Shown: one piece after another, positions 27,964-37,884 of the stretch
Layout of the letters: each line of letters begins with the position of its first letter
Position numbering within the stretch: the first letter of the stretch is position 1
Assembly: GCF_009931695.1 (NCBI RefSeq)
Contig: NZ_CP048000.1
Span: forward strand, 1,138,501 to 1,202,500
Source of the DNA: Anaerocolumna sedimenticola
GTDB lineage: Bacteria > Bacillota > Clostridia > Lachnospirales > Lachnospiraceae
DNA length: 64,000 nt
Reading direction: 5' to 3'
Position numbers and translations under genes: made by a program
Notes under the pieces: generated by a model
Seen by the model: only the letters and a program-made list of their open reading frames with translations
Told to the model about the DNA's origin: nothing
The model's database searches: none

Positions 27964-29462
27964 TTAGCCTTGCAGTAAGGATAAAATTGCCTGGGGTCTC
28001 TCATTCGCCTGTGCTAACATAGAAGTACCTGCCTGGGATAATACATTTTTCTGTGTATAATTAGCCATTTCCTTAGCCATATCAACATCTTCGATACGGG
28101 ATAATGCTTCCGTCATATTTTCAGAGGTGGTATCCAGATTGGAAATAGAATGTTCCAAACGGTTCTGATATGCTCCTAATTTAGCACGGATAGCGGTTAC
28201 TTTCGTATTGGCATTATCGAATGTTGTAATTGCGGCTTGCGCGCCCTCTTCCGTACAAAGATTAACATTATCAATTCCTAAGGTAACGGGATCTACCTTG
28301 GGAATCCTTACGTCCATGGTCTGATGTTCATTGGCACCGATTTGCAATTCCATAGGGCCAGCATCTAATACTGTTATATTAGTAATACTTTCGTCTACGG
28401 TAGTTGTAGCAGCATTATCCACACGTTTAGAACCCGGTCCCGCATTAATAATCATTTCAAAATCGCTGTTATCCGTTACTTTTATTAAATTACCATCAGC
28501 CGAAACGGTTGCTGTTGTAGAAAAACCTGATGTCAGGGTTGCTTTTGCATCTGTTCCGCTTGTAGAAGTTATAGTTGCAAGGCCTAAAGCAGCTTTTAAG
28601 CTGTCATTATCACACTGAATTTCAATTTTTTGATCACTGCCGTATTCTTCTGATATAAACACAAGCGCTGTTCCATCGGCAAGATCAACCGCATGATACC
28701 CTGCTGTGTCCGGAGAGGCTGCGATTTCCGCCGCCGTTGGTGCTGGAGCAGCAACATCATCACTGGTTATTACTTTAATATTAGCCGTATCGCAGGTATT
28801 ACGTATCTTTTCAAATACTTCTTCCATGGTGTCTCCTGCTTCGATTTTCACTTCATTACCGTTAATATTAATCGTTCCTGCCTGGCTGGAGCTGATTACC
28901 AAATCTTTATCCAGGGAAGCCGTACCGGTTGCTACTGCTTTGGTTGCTTCCGAATCAATTCTTATTCCATAACTTCCGCTTTGAACTGCATCAGATAAAG
29001 AAATTAAATCAACGGAGGTATTATCGGAATACGACATACTATCAATGCTTCCGTCCAATATTTTTTTGTATTAAATTCTGTCGTATCGGAAATTCTCTGT
29101 ATTTCTTCCTGCAGTTCGTTAATTTCGTTTTGTATGGATTTTCTGTCCTCTGTTGTATTAGTTCCATTGGCAGCCTGTACGGCTAATTCTCTCATTCTTT
29201 GCAGCATAGAATTGACTTCGGTTAAGGCACCCTCTGCTGTCTGTATAATGGAGATACCGTCTGAAGCGTTTCTGGAAGCCTGGTCAAGACCTGCGATCTG
29301 CGTCTTCATTTTTTGGGAAATGGCCATACCTGCTGCGTCGTCCGCAGCACGGTTAATACGAAATCCGGAGGATAGTTTCTCTAAACTTTTGTCCAGGGCG
29401 TTATTGGTTTTTACTAATTGATTATTTGCTTTTAATGCTGAAATATTATGATTAATTCTCAT
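27964..29462 (-). pseudogene. Flagellin, frameshifted by one base
   Basis: The frame from the ATG at 29462 gives the D0/D1 flagellin N-terminus ([35 protein letters not shown]) up to FNTKK. It then shifts into the frame ending at 27964, which continues [12 protein letters not shown], a variable surface region and the C-terminal D1/D0 helices (LSRIEDVDMAKEMANYTQKN). The run of seven A at 29061-29067 (T on plus) needs an eighth. The corrected protein is 499 residues. It forms the flagellar filament, with FliS as chaperone. All conserved parts are intact, so the break is probably a base-calling gap. Confidence 0.92.
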
Positions 29463-29484
29463 ATCTTGCTCCCATCTGTGATTC

Positions 29485-32400
29485 TCACGTGTTTTTTAAA
29501 TTAATTTCAATTTCTTTTATATGTACCAAAAATGTTTTCGCAAGGTTGTATAAGGTATCCGTTTTAACCCCTGTATTATCCGGACTCTCTTCCTTTTGGT
29601 TTTCGCTGTCCGAATTATAATTTGTATATCGGTAAGAATCTTCCTTTTGATTACCTATTCCATAATTTAATTGTTTGATTTCAATTCCTGTCTGATTAAC
29701 CGCATAAATTAATTCATCCCTGTTTTGTTTGATTGTATCAAGGCCTTCGCGGTTATCACAGGTAATCAGGGCGTTTATTCCTTGTTCTTTTACCGTTATA
29801 CTGGCAGTAACCCTGCCCAATGTATCGGACTCCATATTAATACTTACCTTACCGGTTTCTCCCGTATTTCTGACAACCGTCACATTTACATTAGTAATAT
29901 CATCACCAATCGGAAGCGGTATCTCATAAATCTCTTTACTGGCAAGTTTTCCGATAAATGACATTCCATAATTGATTCGTTGAAGTGTTGCAATATCCTG
30001 AGAAGTAATAACCGGATTTTCATATGCCTGGCTTAACAGTTTATTAACATTCTGTTCTAAAACCTGGTATTGGTTTTTCATACTGGACGGGCTTTTTAAA
30101 GCTTCAATCATATCCTCAGAAACTTCTTCCAAATCCAATGCAGCCTCTTCCCTATCTGTATCGGATGTTTCTGTTTCCTCTGTTTTACAGTTATCCCTTA
30201 ATATTTTAGTTAACTGTTTATAGAGTGTATGGTCATTGCTGATCAAATCCTTTGCGGCCTGTATATTAGCAATACTGGTTGGCATTTCATAATTATTTAG
30301 TAACTTAACTGCATCTTCTGATTGAGATAATATTTCATGATAATCTTCTAATTTTTTATTCCAATAATCGTTTTCTTCTTCTCCGTTTGGGATGTTAAGC
30401 AGTTCTTCCTTTAATTTTTCCATGGATATATTTAAAATTTCATCGGTATTCTTATAAGTCTGCAATTTCTCGGGGGATATTTCATCAATAACACTTCTAA
30501 CCAAATGGCTGGCATACTTAATATTTTCATTTAGAACATTGGCCGTATCATCTGTTCGATCCGATTGACTTGTTTTCTTAGATTGTTCTTCCTGGTGGAA
30601 AGAAGTATTAATCTGCTCCGTAATGCTTTCTCTGGTAAAATTAAGTTGTGTTAAAGCTCCGAAGCTGTCATCCACTGTCGTATCCAGACCGCCGCTTTTC
30701 ATCGTTCTAACAGCAGTCAGAAGATTTTGCATGGTAACCTCCTGCCCCGCTTTTATCACTGAACCCAATGCTGCGCCATCTGTTTTATCAACCGTATTCA
30801 GCAAGCGGTAGATACCAATATAAGATTTTTTCTCCTCTTGTGTAATTCCTTTGTTTTTTTCCAGCTTCCAGAGATATTTACCGTATTTCTCTTCTTGGGT
30901 TATACCCAATTCATTCTGAATACTTTCAATCTGCTGATTTAATTCTTCTATGGGTATATTGAGAGGATTCACATCTTTTTTAATCAGTTCCACTGCAACT
31001 GCAGGCTGAAAATTTTTCATCATCCTGTTTACCTGTTCATCATAAGACTTAACATTTAAAATATTTTCCTCGGTTATTTGAATCCCATTATACCCCAAGA
31101 TTCGGACGGCCCTTTCGTTAGCCTGGGTAGTCTCCAGTTTCATATCCTTCAGGATATCATCCACATTCTGAAAGGCTTTTGAAATGGAATCTCCCATGTC
31201 AGAACGGGGTTTTGTCATTAGTGCTTCATAAGTTTCCCCTGCTTTAAGGGAATTTTTGCATTCAATTCCCGCCGATAACAGTCCGTCCACTGTTTCAATG
31301 CTGCGGCTTAATAATGTACTGCCAAGGAGGTAGCTTGGCATAGCTTTTAGTTCTTCTACGCTTTGAATACTGCTCTTTAATGTCTGGACATTTTCTGAAG
31401 TTACGGCTGCATTACCTTCTTTTAGAAGATTTTTATAATACTTATCCTCTATTTCTCTTAAGCCGTCTACGATTTTACTTAGGGAATCCGTATCCAGATG
31501 AAAGCCGTTTTTGATTAATTGCCGACCGGAATCCAGTGTCATTTTAAGCCGGATTTCTTCCAATTGTCTTCTGACGGTAATGGTTTTAATATCGAAGTCA
31601 TCTGTTACTGTCCCACTTAGATCATTTTTGCTTATATTTTCATCAGCTTTTTTAAGTTCGCGGCAATTTATCTGACTGGTTTCCAGTTTACTGTTTTTAA
31701 CAACCTCTGTAATAGCCTCTTCACTGATAGACCAGAAAGTACTTATGGCCTGTCCCGCTCTTATACTATCTGCCGTACCTAAAGAAGCTGATTCCGGAGC
31801 TTTACCTAAGGAGTAAGCTTCCACTGCTTTATTTAATATGGTCTCTTCCTCCGTATTATCCTTTAACTGATTCAGTTCACGGTAAGCCCATAGTGTTTTA
31901 TCCGTTACCGGCAGCCCATTATTTAATAACCATTTAGCAGAAAGTAAATTCTCCTCATTTACTTCTAAACCGGAATTCTCAATAATATCATTTATCTGCT
32001 CCTGTAAGTTTCCAAAAACCTGGTCGCTTATTCCTTTATTTTGCGAGAAGCTGCCGCTATATTGGGCTTTATATATATTTTCAATGGTTGGTTCCAGGTT
32101 GTTTTTTATTAAATAACTGATTCCTTTATCCGTTAAAGAAAGGGCTGATGATGCCATTTCCATCGCTGCTGCAACTTTAGCAATATTGGCTTGTGTTACC
32201 GGCATATCGGATGCTATTAATTTCTCCACAATCTTTTTTGTCGTACCGCTGTAATTTATCATATTTTCAACGGCTTCCATTTTTTGTTCTAAATTCTCTT
32301 TTTGATCCGTCAGATTTTCTTCTTTTACAATTCTTTGTGCCTTAACCCGCTGCAAAGCCTGATTAAGTCTTTCGCTGTTATATTCATCAAGAGAGATTCC

Positions 32401-32688
32401 TTCTTCACTGATTGCTTTATAATCTTCTTTTGTCATTCGCTCTTTCGGATTGCTTTGCTGTTCTTCCCCGGTACTTTTCTCTTCCTGCGTCTTTTCACTG
32501 TTTTTATTCTGCAAGGCATTTTCGTTATAAGTCGGATATTCCGTATCTGCTGTTGCCAATGCGGGTTCCGCAGTTATATTATTACTGGCCTGTTTCACCT
32601 CTGCCGATTCTTCTTTCGGTGCCGTATTTGCCGCATTTTCCTGTACACAAGGACTGGTAATCCCATATACTCCATTTATCATCATCAA
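29485..32688 (-). CDS. Large flagellar-locus protein, DUF6240/FliK-like
   Basis: A 1067-residue protein. The N-terminus is Glu/Asn/Thr-rich and disordered to about residue 110. A long helical region of repeated short motifs follows, built on [20 protein letters not shown] and [12 protein letters not shown] (roughly 35-60 residue spacing). The last 120 residues resemble the FliK C-terminal domain: [17 protein letters not shown], then [20 protein letters not shown] and LNYGIG. FliK controls hook length and switches export. The position beside flagellin supports a flagellar role, but the exact function is not established. It starts 22 bp upstream of the flagellin ATG. Confidence 0.72.
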   Translation of the reverse strand: MMMINGVYGITSPCVQENAANTAPKEESAEVKQASNNITAEPALATADTEYPTYNENALQNKNSEKTQEEKSTGEEQQSNPKERMTKEDYKAISEEGISLDEYNSERLNQALQRVKAQRIVKEENLTDQKENLEQKMEAVENMINYSGTTKKIVEKLIASDMPVTQANIAKVAAAMEMASSALSLTDKGISYLIKNNLEPTIENIYKAQYSGSFSQNKGISDQVFGNLQEQINDIIENSGLEVNEENLLSAKWLLNNGLPVTDKTLWAYRELNQLKDNTEEETILNKAVEAYSLGKAPESASLGTADSIRAGQAISTFWSISEEAITEVVKNSKLETSQINCRELKKADENISKNDLSGTVTDDFDIKTITVRRQLEEIRLKMTLDSGRQLIKNGFHLDTDSLSKIVDGLREIEDKYYKNLLKEGNAAVTSENVQTLKSSIQSVEELKAMPSYLLGSTLLSRSIETVDGLLSAGIECKNSLKAGETYEALMTKPRSDMGDSISKAFQNVDDILKDMKLETTQANERAVRILGYNGIQITEENILNVKSYDEQVNRMMKNFQPAVAVELIKKDVNPLNIPIEELNQQIESIQNELGITQEEKYGKYLWKLEKNKGITQEEKKSYIGIYRLLNTVDKTDGAALGSVIKAGQEVTMQNLLTAVRTMKSGGLDTTVDDSFGALTQLNFTRESITEQINTSFHQEEQSKKTSQSDRTDDTANVLNENIKYASHLVRSVIDEISPEKLQTYKNTDEILNISMEKLKEELLNIPNGEEENDYWNKKLEDYHEILSQSEDAVKLLNNYEMPTSIANIQAAKDLISNDHTLYKQLTKILRDNCKTEETETSDTDREEAALDLEEVSEDMIEALKSPSSMKNQYQVLEQNVNKLLSQAYENPVITSQDIATLQRINYGMSFIGKLASKEIYEIPLPIGDDITNVNVTVVRNTGETGKVSINMESDTLGRVTASITVKEQGINALITCDNREGLDTIKQNRDELIYAVNQTGIEIKQLNYGIGNQKEDSYRYTNYNSDSENQKEESPDNTGVKTDTLYNLAKTFLVHIKEIEINLKNT

Positions 32689-32780
32689 CTTCTCACTCTC
32701 TTTTGACTATATTACATTTACGTGATACAACATATTTCGGCAATTTGGCAGGAAAGCTTTAATGAATATTTCGATACAGA

Positions 32781-32825
32781 AAAACACCCTGGACCAAACA
32801 GAATCTGGTTGGTCCAGGGTGTTTT
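32781..32825. terminator. Strong terminator after agrD
   Basis: A 17-bp perfect stem AAAACACCCTGGACCAA/TTGGTCCAGGGTGTTTT encloses an 11-base loop. It lies downstream of agrD on the minus strand. Confidence 0.9.
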
Positions 32826-32868
32826 AGATATTGTGATATACTCCCCAGTAATCATCAATTTGCCTTAG

Positions 32869-33018
32869 CTATGCATTCTTCTTATTTCTGACTTCGGAAA
32901 CTGCTTTTGGTTCTTTGGCTTGATATACACCATACTGAGATGCAGTTCCCCCTGCGTTCATAGCACTTTTGTAACCTAATCTGGCAATAGCTCTTAATAG
33001 GTAACTTTTAACCTTCAT
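32869..33018 (-). CDS. agrD: AgrD-like autoinducer prepeptide without cysteine
   Basis: A 49-residue prepeptide directly abutting the agrB stop (TAAATG), with AAAGGAGC as ribosome binding site inside agrB. The layout is an N-terminal amphipathic basic segment (VKSYLLRAIARLGYKSAM), a small-residue core (AGGTASQYGVYQ), then the charged AKEPKAVSEV tail with the KEP motif typical of AgrD. There is no Cys anywhere, so any ring must be closed by Ser or Thr as a lactone, or the peptide is linear. AgrB would process it and the product would signal through AgrC. Confidence 0.85.
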   Translation of the reverse strand: MKVKSYLLRAIARLGYKSAMNAGGTASQYGVYQAKEPKAVSEVRNKKNA

Positions 33019-33597
33019 TTAATACAGCTCCTTTCTTTTATTTACCTCAATTAACATTAACATGGCAACAAAAACCAATGTAAACGTTAATGTAGCAGCA
33101 TATTCTCTTGCTATAAAATATAATGCAACGACAAATGCCGTCCAGCATAAACTGATTACGATGCTGATTTTCCTGTACTTAAGTTTATCCAATTCCAATA
33201 ACGGTTTATTGCTATTTTCAATTGGTGCATATTCAAATATGCATCCTATGTAAATAGCTATAAATACAAGTAAATAGACCAGTGATATTGTAGGAAGTAG
33301 TAATCTGGACATAAACATTGTTACTAAAAAAATGGAAGCAAATGCAATATGGCATTTTAAATAAGTACTTGCATGATAGCCGCCAGAATACGATCTGGTT
33401 ACTACAAAAGCTATATAAAACAGCATCGCATGATAAAAAAGATTCAGCAAATAGCCTAAAACTACCACGATGGTAAAATTTATTAAGTTAGAAAGAAAAA
33501 TTTCAAATCCGTATATATAAATGTCCTTATCTTTATTCCGAATTGTATTATTTTTGCATAAAAAATCAGCTATCTTCACAGCAACTCGATTGGCCAA
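33019..33597 (-). CDS. agrB: AgrB family accessory gene regulator / peptide processing protease
   Basis: A 192-residue membrane protein with about five spans. The catalytic pair His75 and Cys82 in SGGYHASTYLKC has the spacing of the S. aureus H77/C84 pair. It cleaves and cyclises the AgrD peptide at the membrane. It is followed without gap by agrD and preceded by 143-156 bp that carry two LytTR-type repeats. Confidence 0.94.
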   Translation of the reverse strand: MANRVAVKIADFLCKNNTIRNKDKDIYIYGFEIFLSNLINFTIVVVLGYLLNLFYHAMLFYIAFVVTRSYSGGYHASTYLKCHIAFASIFLVTMFMSRLLLPTISLVYLLVFIAIYIGCIFEYAPIENSNKPLLELDKLKYRKISIVISLCWTAFVVALYFIAREYAATLTFTLVFVAMLMLIEVNKRKELY

Positions 33598-33686
33598 AAT
33601 ACCCCCTCCTAATGCATCAGCATTATTGATTGCCCTAAGTTCACTTTGATGATAACTGATTCTAACTCTATTTTCAATAGCCCGTA

Positions 33687-33716
33687 CACGTTTGGTTAAG
33701 TATCAAGCACGTTTGG
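33687..33716 (+). promoter_or_regulatory. Pair of LytTR-type direct repeats (AgrA site candidate)
   Basis: CACGTTTGG occurs at 33687-33695 and 33708-33716, 12 bp apart. This matches 8 of 9 positions of the AgrA/LytTR consensus and its usual 12-13 bp spacing. The site lies 90 bp upstream of agrB, but the repeats read on the strand opposite to agrB. Confidence 0.6.
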
Positions 33717-33739
33717 TATAACTATGTATCCGGTTTCAA

Positions 33740-35052
33740 TTAAGGATTCATTTTTAGCCAGACGTCAGCATAAAAATACCGTTCTTTTCATAGAAACTTA
33801 TCATACCATTATGTTTATTTACTATATCTTTAATACTTAAGCTACCCACACCATGCTGCAATTTATCTTTTTTCGTAGTACGCAGATGAGGGTTTTTATC
33901 CAGTACCGACTCTGCTATGTAATTATTAATTAGAATAACAAGATAATTACGTTCATTGTATATTTTTAAATTTATTTCCCTGTTATTTTTAATTCTGTTA
34001 CTCGCCTCTATGGCATTATCAAACAGATTTGCAAGTAAGATGCTAAGATCCAGCTCCGGTATTTTTTCAACACTGCCGGTTATTTCGTAATGGAATATAA
34101 TGTTGTGTCTTTGGCATAATGAGGCTTTGGAACTGATTACCGCATTTATGGCATCACTTATCGTAAGAACAAGCTGAGTTCCAAAAGTTATTTTATTTTC
34201 TAATAAGGTGCTTAAATAAGTTTTCGCTTCCGTGTCTTTTCCGTTATGGAGAAGCGTGGCAGCACATTCCACATAGTTTTTCATATCATGGCGGATCTTT
34301 CGGATTTCTTCGTAGGATTGTTTCATCTCAACCAGATTTTTTTCTTGTTCTTTCAGACGTAATTCCATTAAGGAGTATTGAAGCCGTTCTTTATTTTTGG
34401 CACTTATATTTACAAAAATGTAATAACATAAAACATTTATCAAGATTAAACTGATCATGATTAATACGGCAAAGAAGCCGTTTTGCCTGGTATTCGGGCT
34501 GGTGATCAGAATTTCAAAAACCAGTACTCCTGCTGCAAAAGACGTAATAAATACGCTTAAAATCGCAATCCATTCCATAATAGATAGTGCAAATTTGTTA
34601 TTCCTCTGCAGTCTTAATATCATTCGTGTCAGAAAGAAATAGCTGGATTGAGCCATAGCCAGAACAATAAACCGCTCAATTCCCTGCTGGGTAATGAGGT
34701 TTGTCACTTCATATGGGGAAATATAACTTATCAAAGTTAAAACAGATATTCCGGTTATCATTTTCAGTCCGTTATCTATGCAGGCAATAATTATTTTTTC
34801 AAATATGGAACCATTTAAAAAGAAAATTCCGTATATCACTACAATTCCCGGATAAATAAGACCTGCTACCCCCTCAAATATAGTAATCTTATTCATAATT
34901 AATGTTGCTGTAACCTGTGCTATAAAAGCCGTTATAAAACCTATATATTTCTTATAGCTGTCATTCTTAAAACCTAAATACCTGGTAACAAACTCCGTTG
35001 AAACGAAACATTGGATTAGTGTTGCAGAGTATTCTATTACTGTCCATATCAT
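33740..35052 (-). CDS. agrC: AgrC-like GHKL sensor histidine kinase
   Basis: Residues 1-215 hold about six membrane spans of the peptide-sensing domain. The kinase core follows with the histidine in EIRKIRHDMKNYVEC, the N box NLFDNAIEASNRI and HGVGSLSIKDIVNKHNG. As read, the frame stops at 33754 after GIFMLTSG. If the run of five A (plus strand 33772-33776) had a sixth, the end would become FYADVWLKMNP at 33740, closer to other AgrC C-termini. The gene lies 3 bp after agrA, an order (A-C, then B-D) that is reversed from S. aureus. Confidence 0.9.
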
Positions 35053-35055
35053 CTT

Positions 35056-35766
35056 TTAAGTACCTCTCGTAAATAATTGCAGCTTTTGTTTGACCGTTTC
35101 TATGCGGTAACGGCTTAATGGGACCATATCTTTATTGTTTAAAATCACCTTTGTTTTATCTATGGAATAAATATATCGGTAATTTACAAGAAAACCACTG
35201 TGAACCCGGATAAAACCGTAAACTTCAAATTCTTTCTCCATTTTATGAAGATTACTTTTAATGCGGTGCTTTTCGTCCTCCGTATAAAGAAAGATATCAT
35301 GCTTATAACTTTCAATGTACATAATATCGGTTATCCGAATCTGCATGGTAGAATTATTGAAACTTACCGTATAATATTGGTTATCATCTTTGATTTTTTT
35401 AATTATTGCTTCCGTTGCTTCAGGCAACTCTTCTTTCAGCCAATGCTTTCTTATAAAACGGAAAGGCCTGTAACGGATAGATTGAAATACAAGATCATCT
35501 CTGTTCGTTATAAAAATAATACTCACAAAGGGGTTGGTAGCTCTTATCTTCTCTGCTACTTCAATTCCATTTATTCCAGGCATCTCAATATCTAGAAATA
35601 ATATGTCAAAGGGTATTTTTTCACTGGCTTCTAATAATTTTTTTCCATCCATATAGGAGTTAATATGAATTTCATTATCATTCTCTAAAAATTGTGTAGA
35701 TATTTGACTAACCAAATCTTCCAAAAAGATTTTTTCATCGTCACATACTGCTATTTGCACAACCAT
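35056..35766 (-). CDS. agrA: AgrA-like LytTR response regulator
   Basis: A 236-residue regulator. The receiver has acidic D9-D10 and acceptor D59 in LFLDIEMPGINGIEV. The LytTR DNA-binding domain spans residues 135-236, with TDIMYIESYKHDIFLYT and FIRVHSGFLVNYRYIYSI. It would bind the 9-bp repeat pair in front of agrB. It is the first gene of the agr run, about 100 bp downstream of a small-RNA-like unit. Confidence 0.94.
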   Translation of the reverse strand: MVVQIAVCDDEKIFLEDLVSQISTQFLENDNEIHINSYMDGKKLLEASEKIPFDILFLDIEMPGINGIEVAEKIRATNPFVSIIFITNRDDLVFQSIRYRPFRFIRKHWLKEELPEATEAIIKKIKDDNQYYTVSFNNSTMQIRITDIMYIESYKHDIFLYTEDEKHRIKSNLHKMEKEFEVYGFIRVHSGFLVNYRYIYSIDKTKVILNNKDMVPLSRYRIETVKQKLQLFTRGT

Positions 35767-35861
35767 TCCGGAATTCCCATCCTTTTACTTTTGCTTATTT
35801 AAAATTCAAAGTAAATTCTTAAAACACCCTTATTATTCCAATACTGCCATAAATTACTAGA

Positions 35862-36006
35862 AAAAAATTATAAAATAAGACTAACCAAATATGCACCCCG
35901 AACTCCAAGTACATGTATCAGTTAGTCTTACTTTATAATAGCTTCTGCCCTCTCACGTTCCCCAACGCGCTTACTTCCTCTAGTACAATACCTTCTTGTA
36001 TCGACT
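35862..36006 (-). ncRNA. Candidate small RNA (or agr leader) of about 145 nt
   Basis: On the minus strand a promoter at 36041-36013 is followed by about 65 nt with a CGCGUU-GGGG-AACGUG hairpin. A terminator follows: TAAGACTAAC (35940-35931) pairs with GTTAGTCTTA (35885-35876), with an inner 8-bp helix capped by GGAGUUCG, then TTTTATAATTTTTTT. No ORF with a ribosome binding site is present. It does not match an RNA family I recognise. It may be a free sRNA or an attenuated leader of agrA. Confidence 0.6.
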
Positions 36007-36012
36007 TATTTG

Positions 36013-36041
36013 ATAATATCAGTTTTTGTAGGATTTGTCAA
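36013..36041 (-). promoter_or_regulatory. Sigma-A type promoter of the candidate small RNA
   Basis: TTGACA (36041-36036), a 17-bp spacer and TATTAT (36018-36013) on the minus strand form a near-consensus promoter in the gap between the aminopeptidase and agrA. Confidence 0.8.
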
Positions 36042-36090
36042 TAGATTGTAATAATTTTTTTATAATTTAGTAATATCGCCAAGTAAAATT

Positions 36091-37401
36091 TTACAATTCA
36101 AAAAAACCTTTTAATAATTTTTCAAGGTGCCCCTGGTCTTTGGTGCCCATTAATTCCCTGGATGAGTGCATTCCCAGTAAGGGTACTCCCAAGTCTACAG
36201 TTTTCATTGGTAACCAGGAGGAAATAATAGGCCCTAAGGTCATACCACCGGGCATATCGGACCGGTTTACAAATTTCTGATAAGAAACTCCGTATAAATC
36301 GCAGATTTGCTGAATAATTGCAACTGCTTCCGTATCAAAGGTATATTTCTGGTTACTGTCTATTTTAATAACAATGCCCCCATTTAATTTAGTGTAATTT
36401 ACAGGATCATATTTCTCCGGCCTGTTAGGATGAACCCCGTGTGCAACATCCACTGACAAAAGTATACCATCCGCCGTTGCTTCAGACAGACGTTCTCTAT
36501 TATGAATACCAAGCCCCTCGTATACTTTTGACAATATCATGGTAAGCAGAGCAGAATCGGCTCCCTGTTTGCTGCGGCTTCCAATTTCTTCATTATCGTA
36601 TAGAGCAATTAAATTAATACCCTCTTTACGTCTGCCTTCTATAATCCCTTTTACTAAGGCCCAAACTGAGGTCAGATTATCTAATCTCGGACAGGAGATA
36701 AAATCTTCCTCCATACCGATTAAACTGCCCTCTTCCGCATTATAAATATATAAATCATAGTCTAATATTTTATCTTCTTTAACCTGTAATTCCTTTGCCA
36801 GATAGTTGATAAAAAATTTATCTTTCTTTAAACTTTCATTTATAACAGCAATAATCGGCAGTGTATCGGTTTGTTTGTTTAGTTCTACTCCTTTGTTAAC
36901 TTCTCTGTTAATATGTATCGCCAGATTAGGTATAGTAAGAATCGGTTTTCTAAAATCAATTAACCTTATTTCCGGATGAAATGGATCTTCGCTTTTTAAA
37001 GCTACTTTCCCGGCAATGGATAAAGGTCTGTCCAGCCAGGTATTCAGAATAGGACCACCGTATACTTCCGTATTTAGCTTACAATAAGCACCTGAAATCA
37101 TTTCTGCGTTGGGTTTTAACCGAAATCCCGGATGATCCGTGTGAGCTGCCGCGATACGTAAAGTCTGTCCTTCCCCCCAGTCCTTTCCTACGGTAAATGC
37201 AAATAGTGCCGTTCCATAAGGTTTAATATAATAGGCTCCTCCTGCATTCAGACACCAGGGTTCACTTAATTTTAATTCTTTAAATTTTGATTTTTCCAGG
37301 TAATTTATACTTTCCTCCACAACCTGGTAGGGAGAAGTCGCAGATTTTATAAATTGCAGCAGCTCTGCTGTGATTGTATTATTTGACATATTAACACCCA
37401 T
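36091..37401 (-). CDS. M18 family zinc aminopeptidase
   Basis: A 436-residue cytoplasmic metallopeptidase. Metal-binding segments are visible in order: AAHTDHPGFRL, CPRLDNLTSVW, ALYDNEEIGSRSKQGADS and the C-terminal GMHSSREL. The family removes acidic or neutral N-terminal residues from peptides and forms dodecamers. Either the ATG at 37401 or the one at 37389 could be used. The latter has GGGTG in front. It stands alone, upstream of the small RNA. Confidence 0.95.
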   Translation of the reverse strand: MGVNMSNNTITAELLQFIKSATSPYQVVEESINYLEKSKFKELKLSEPWCLNAGGAYYIKPYGTALFAFTVGKDWGEGQTLRIAAAHTDHPGFRLKPNAEMISGAYCKLNTEVYGGPILNTWLDRPLSIAGKVALKSEDPFHPEIRLIDFRKPILTIPNLAIHINREVNKGVELNKQTDTLPIIAVINESLKKDKFFINYLAKELQVKEDKILDYDLYIYNAEEGSLIGMEEDFISCPRLDNLTSVWALVKGIIEGRRKEGINLIALYDNEEIGSRSKQGADSALLTMILSKVYEGLGIHNRERLSEATADGILLSVDVAHGVHPNRPEKYDPVNYTKLNGGIVIKIDSNQKYTFDTEAVAIIQQICDLYGVSYQKFVNRSDMPGGMTLGPIISSWLPMKTVDLGVPLLGMHSSRELMGTKDQGHLEKLLKGFFEL

Positions 37402-37884
37402 TACATAACAAATATATTTTTTGATTTGTTATTGCCACTTACAACAAAATGCCGGACTTGCATTCTATTGTCATAAAAAAGGCTGGAAGAATCTGCATGT
37501 GGCATCCTTTCTATTTTTTATTTTCTTTCAACCCAAGTATTCCTCTTCTCCAAATATAATGACTTCCCAATAACGTCCATGCCTTTTGGGCATAAATCCT
37601 GAAAAATAACCTTTTTTGCTATTCTTCCAAAAGCCTCATATCCGAGGCTTTTGCCCCTTGCCCCCCATGGCTAAGCATCTAAACCAATCTTTTATTCATC
37701 AATATTATAGTCTACGAATCAGAATTAAACAATAGAATTTCTCAAATTAAGTATTCTGTTACTGTTGGCTCCAAAGCTGAATTGCAACTTCTGTCTTGAC
37801 GTCCTTACTTGGCTGCTATATGCTATATGGGTGACCTAAGGATTATTAATATAACCATATTTATAATGGAAAGGGGTTATTAAA
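37402..37884. other. Gene-free stretch of 483 bp
   Basis: It lies between divergent genes. It contains repeat copy B and, at 37629-37652, a perfect 9-bp hairpin AAAAGCCTC/GAGGCTTTT within that repeat. Another hairpin-like segment with a T-rich tail lies near 37478-37520. No supported ORF was found. Confidence 0.6.
37539..37655 (-). repeat. Dispersed repeat, copy B (117 bp)
   Basis: It aligns end to end with 25659-25776. The stem around the loop differs by compensating or G-U changes (AAGCC/GGCTT here, AAGCC/GGTTT there), while the loop GGATAYGA is kept. That hints at RNA structure. It lies on the minus strand about 140-250 bp upstream of the aminopeptidase. Confidence 0.65.

Noticed and set aside
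32302..32706. 134-residue ORF antisense to the large flagellar protein
   Set aside because: It is Cys/Phe-rich low-complexity translation of the opposite strand of a well-supported gene.
35200..35595. 131-residue ORF antisense to agrA
   Set aside because: It is a shadow of a conserved LytTR regulator gene with no start signals.
37539..37655. Repeat copy B considered as a cyclic-di-GMP riboswitch
   Set aside because: The GGCAAAAGCC hairpin only superficially resembles it. The required GEMM core and tetraloop receptor are not seen.
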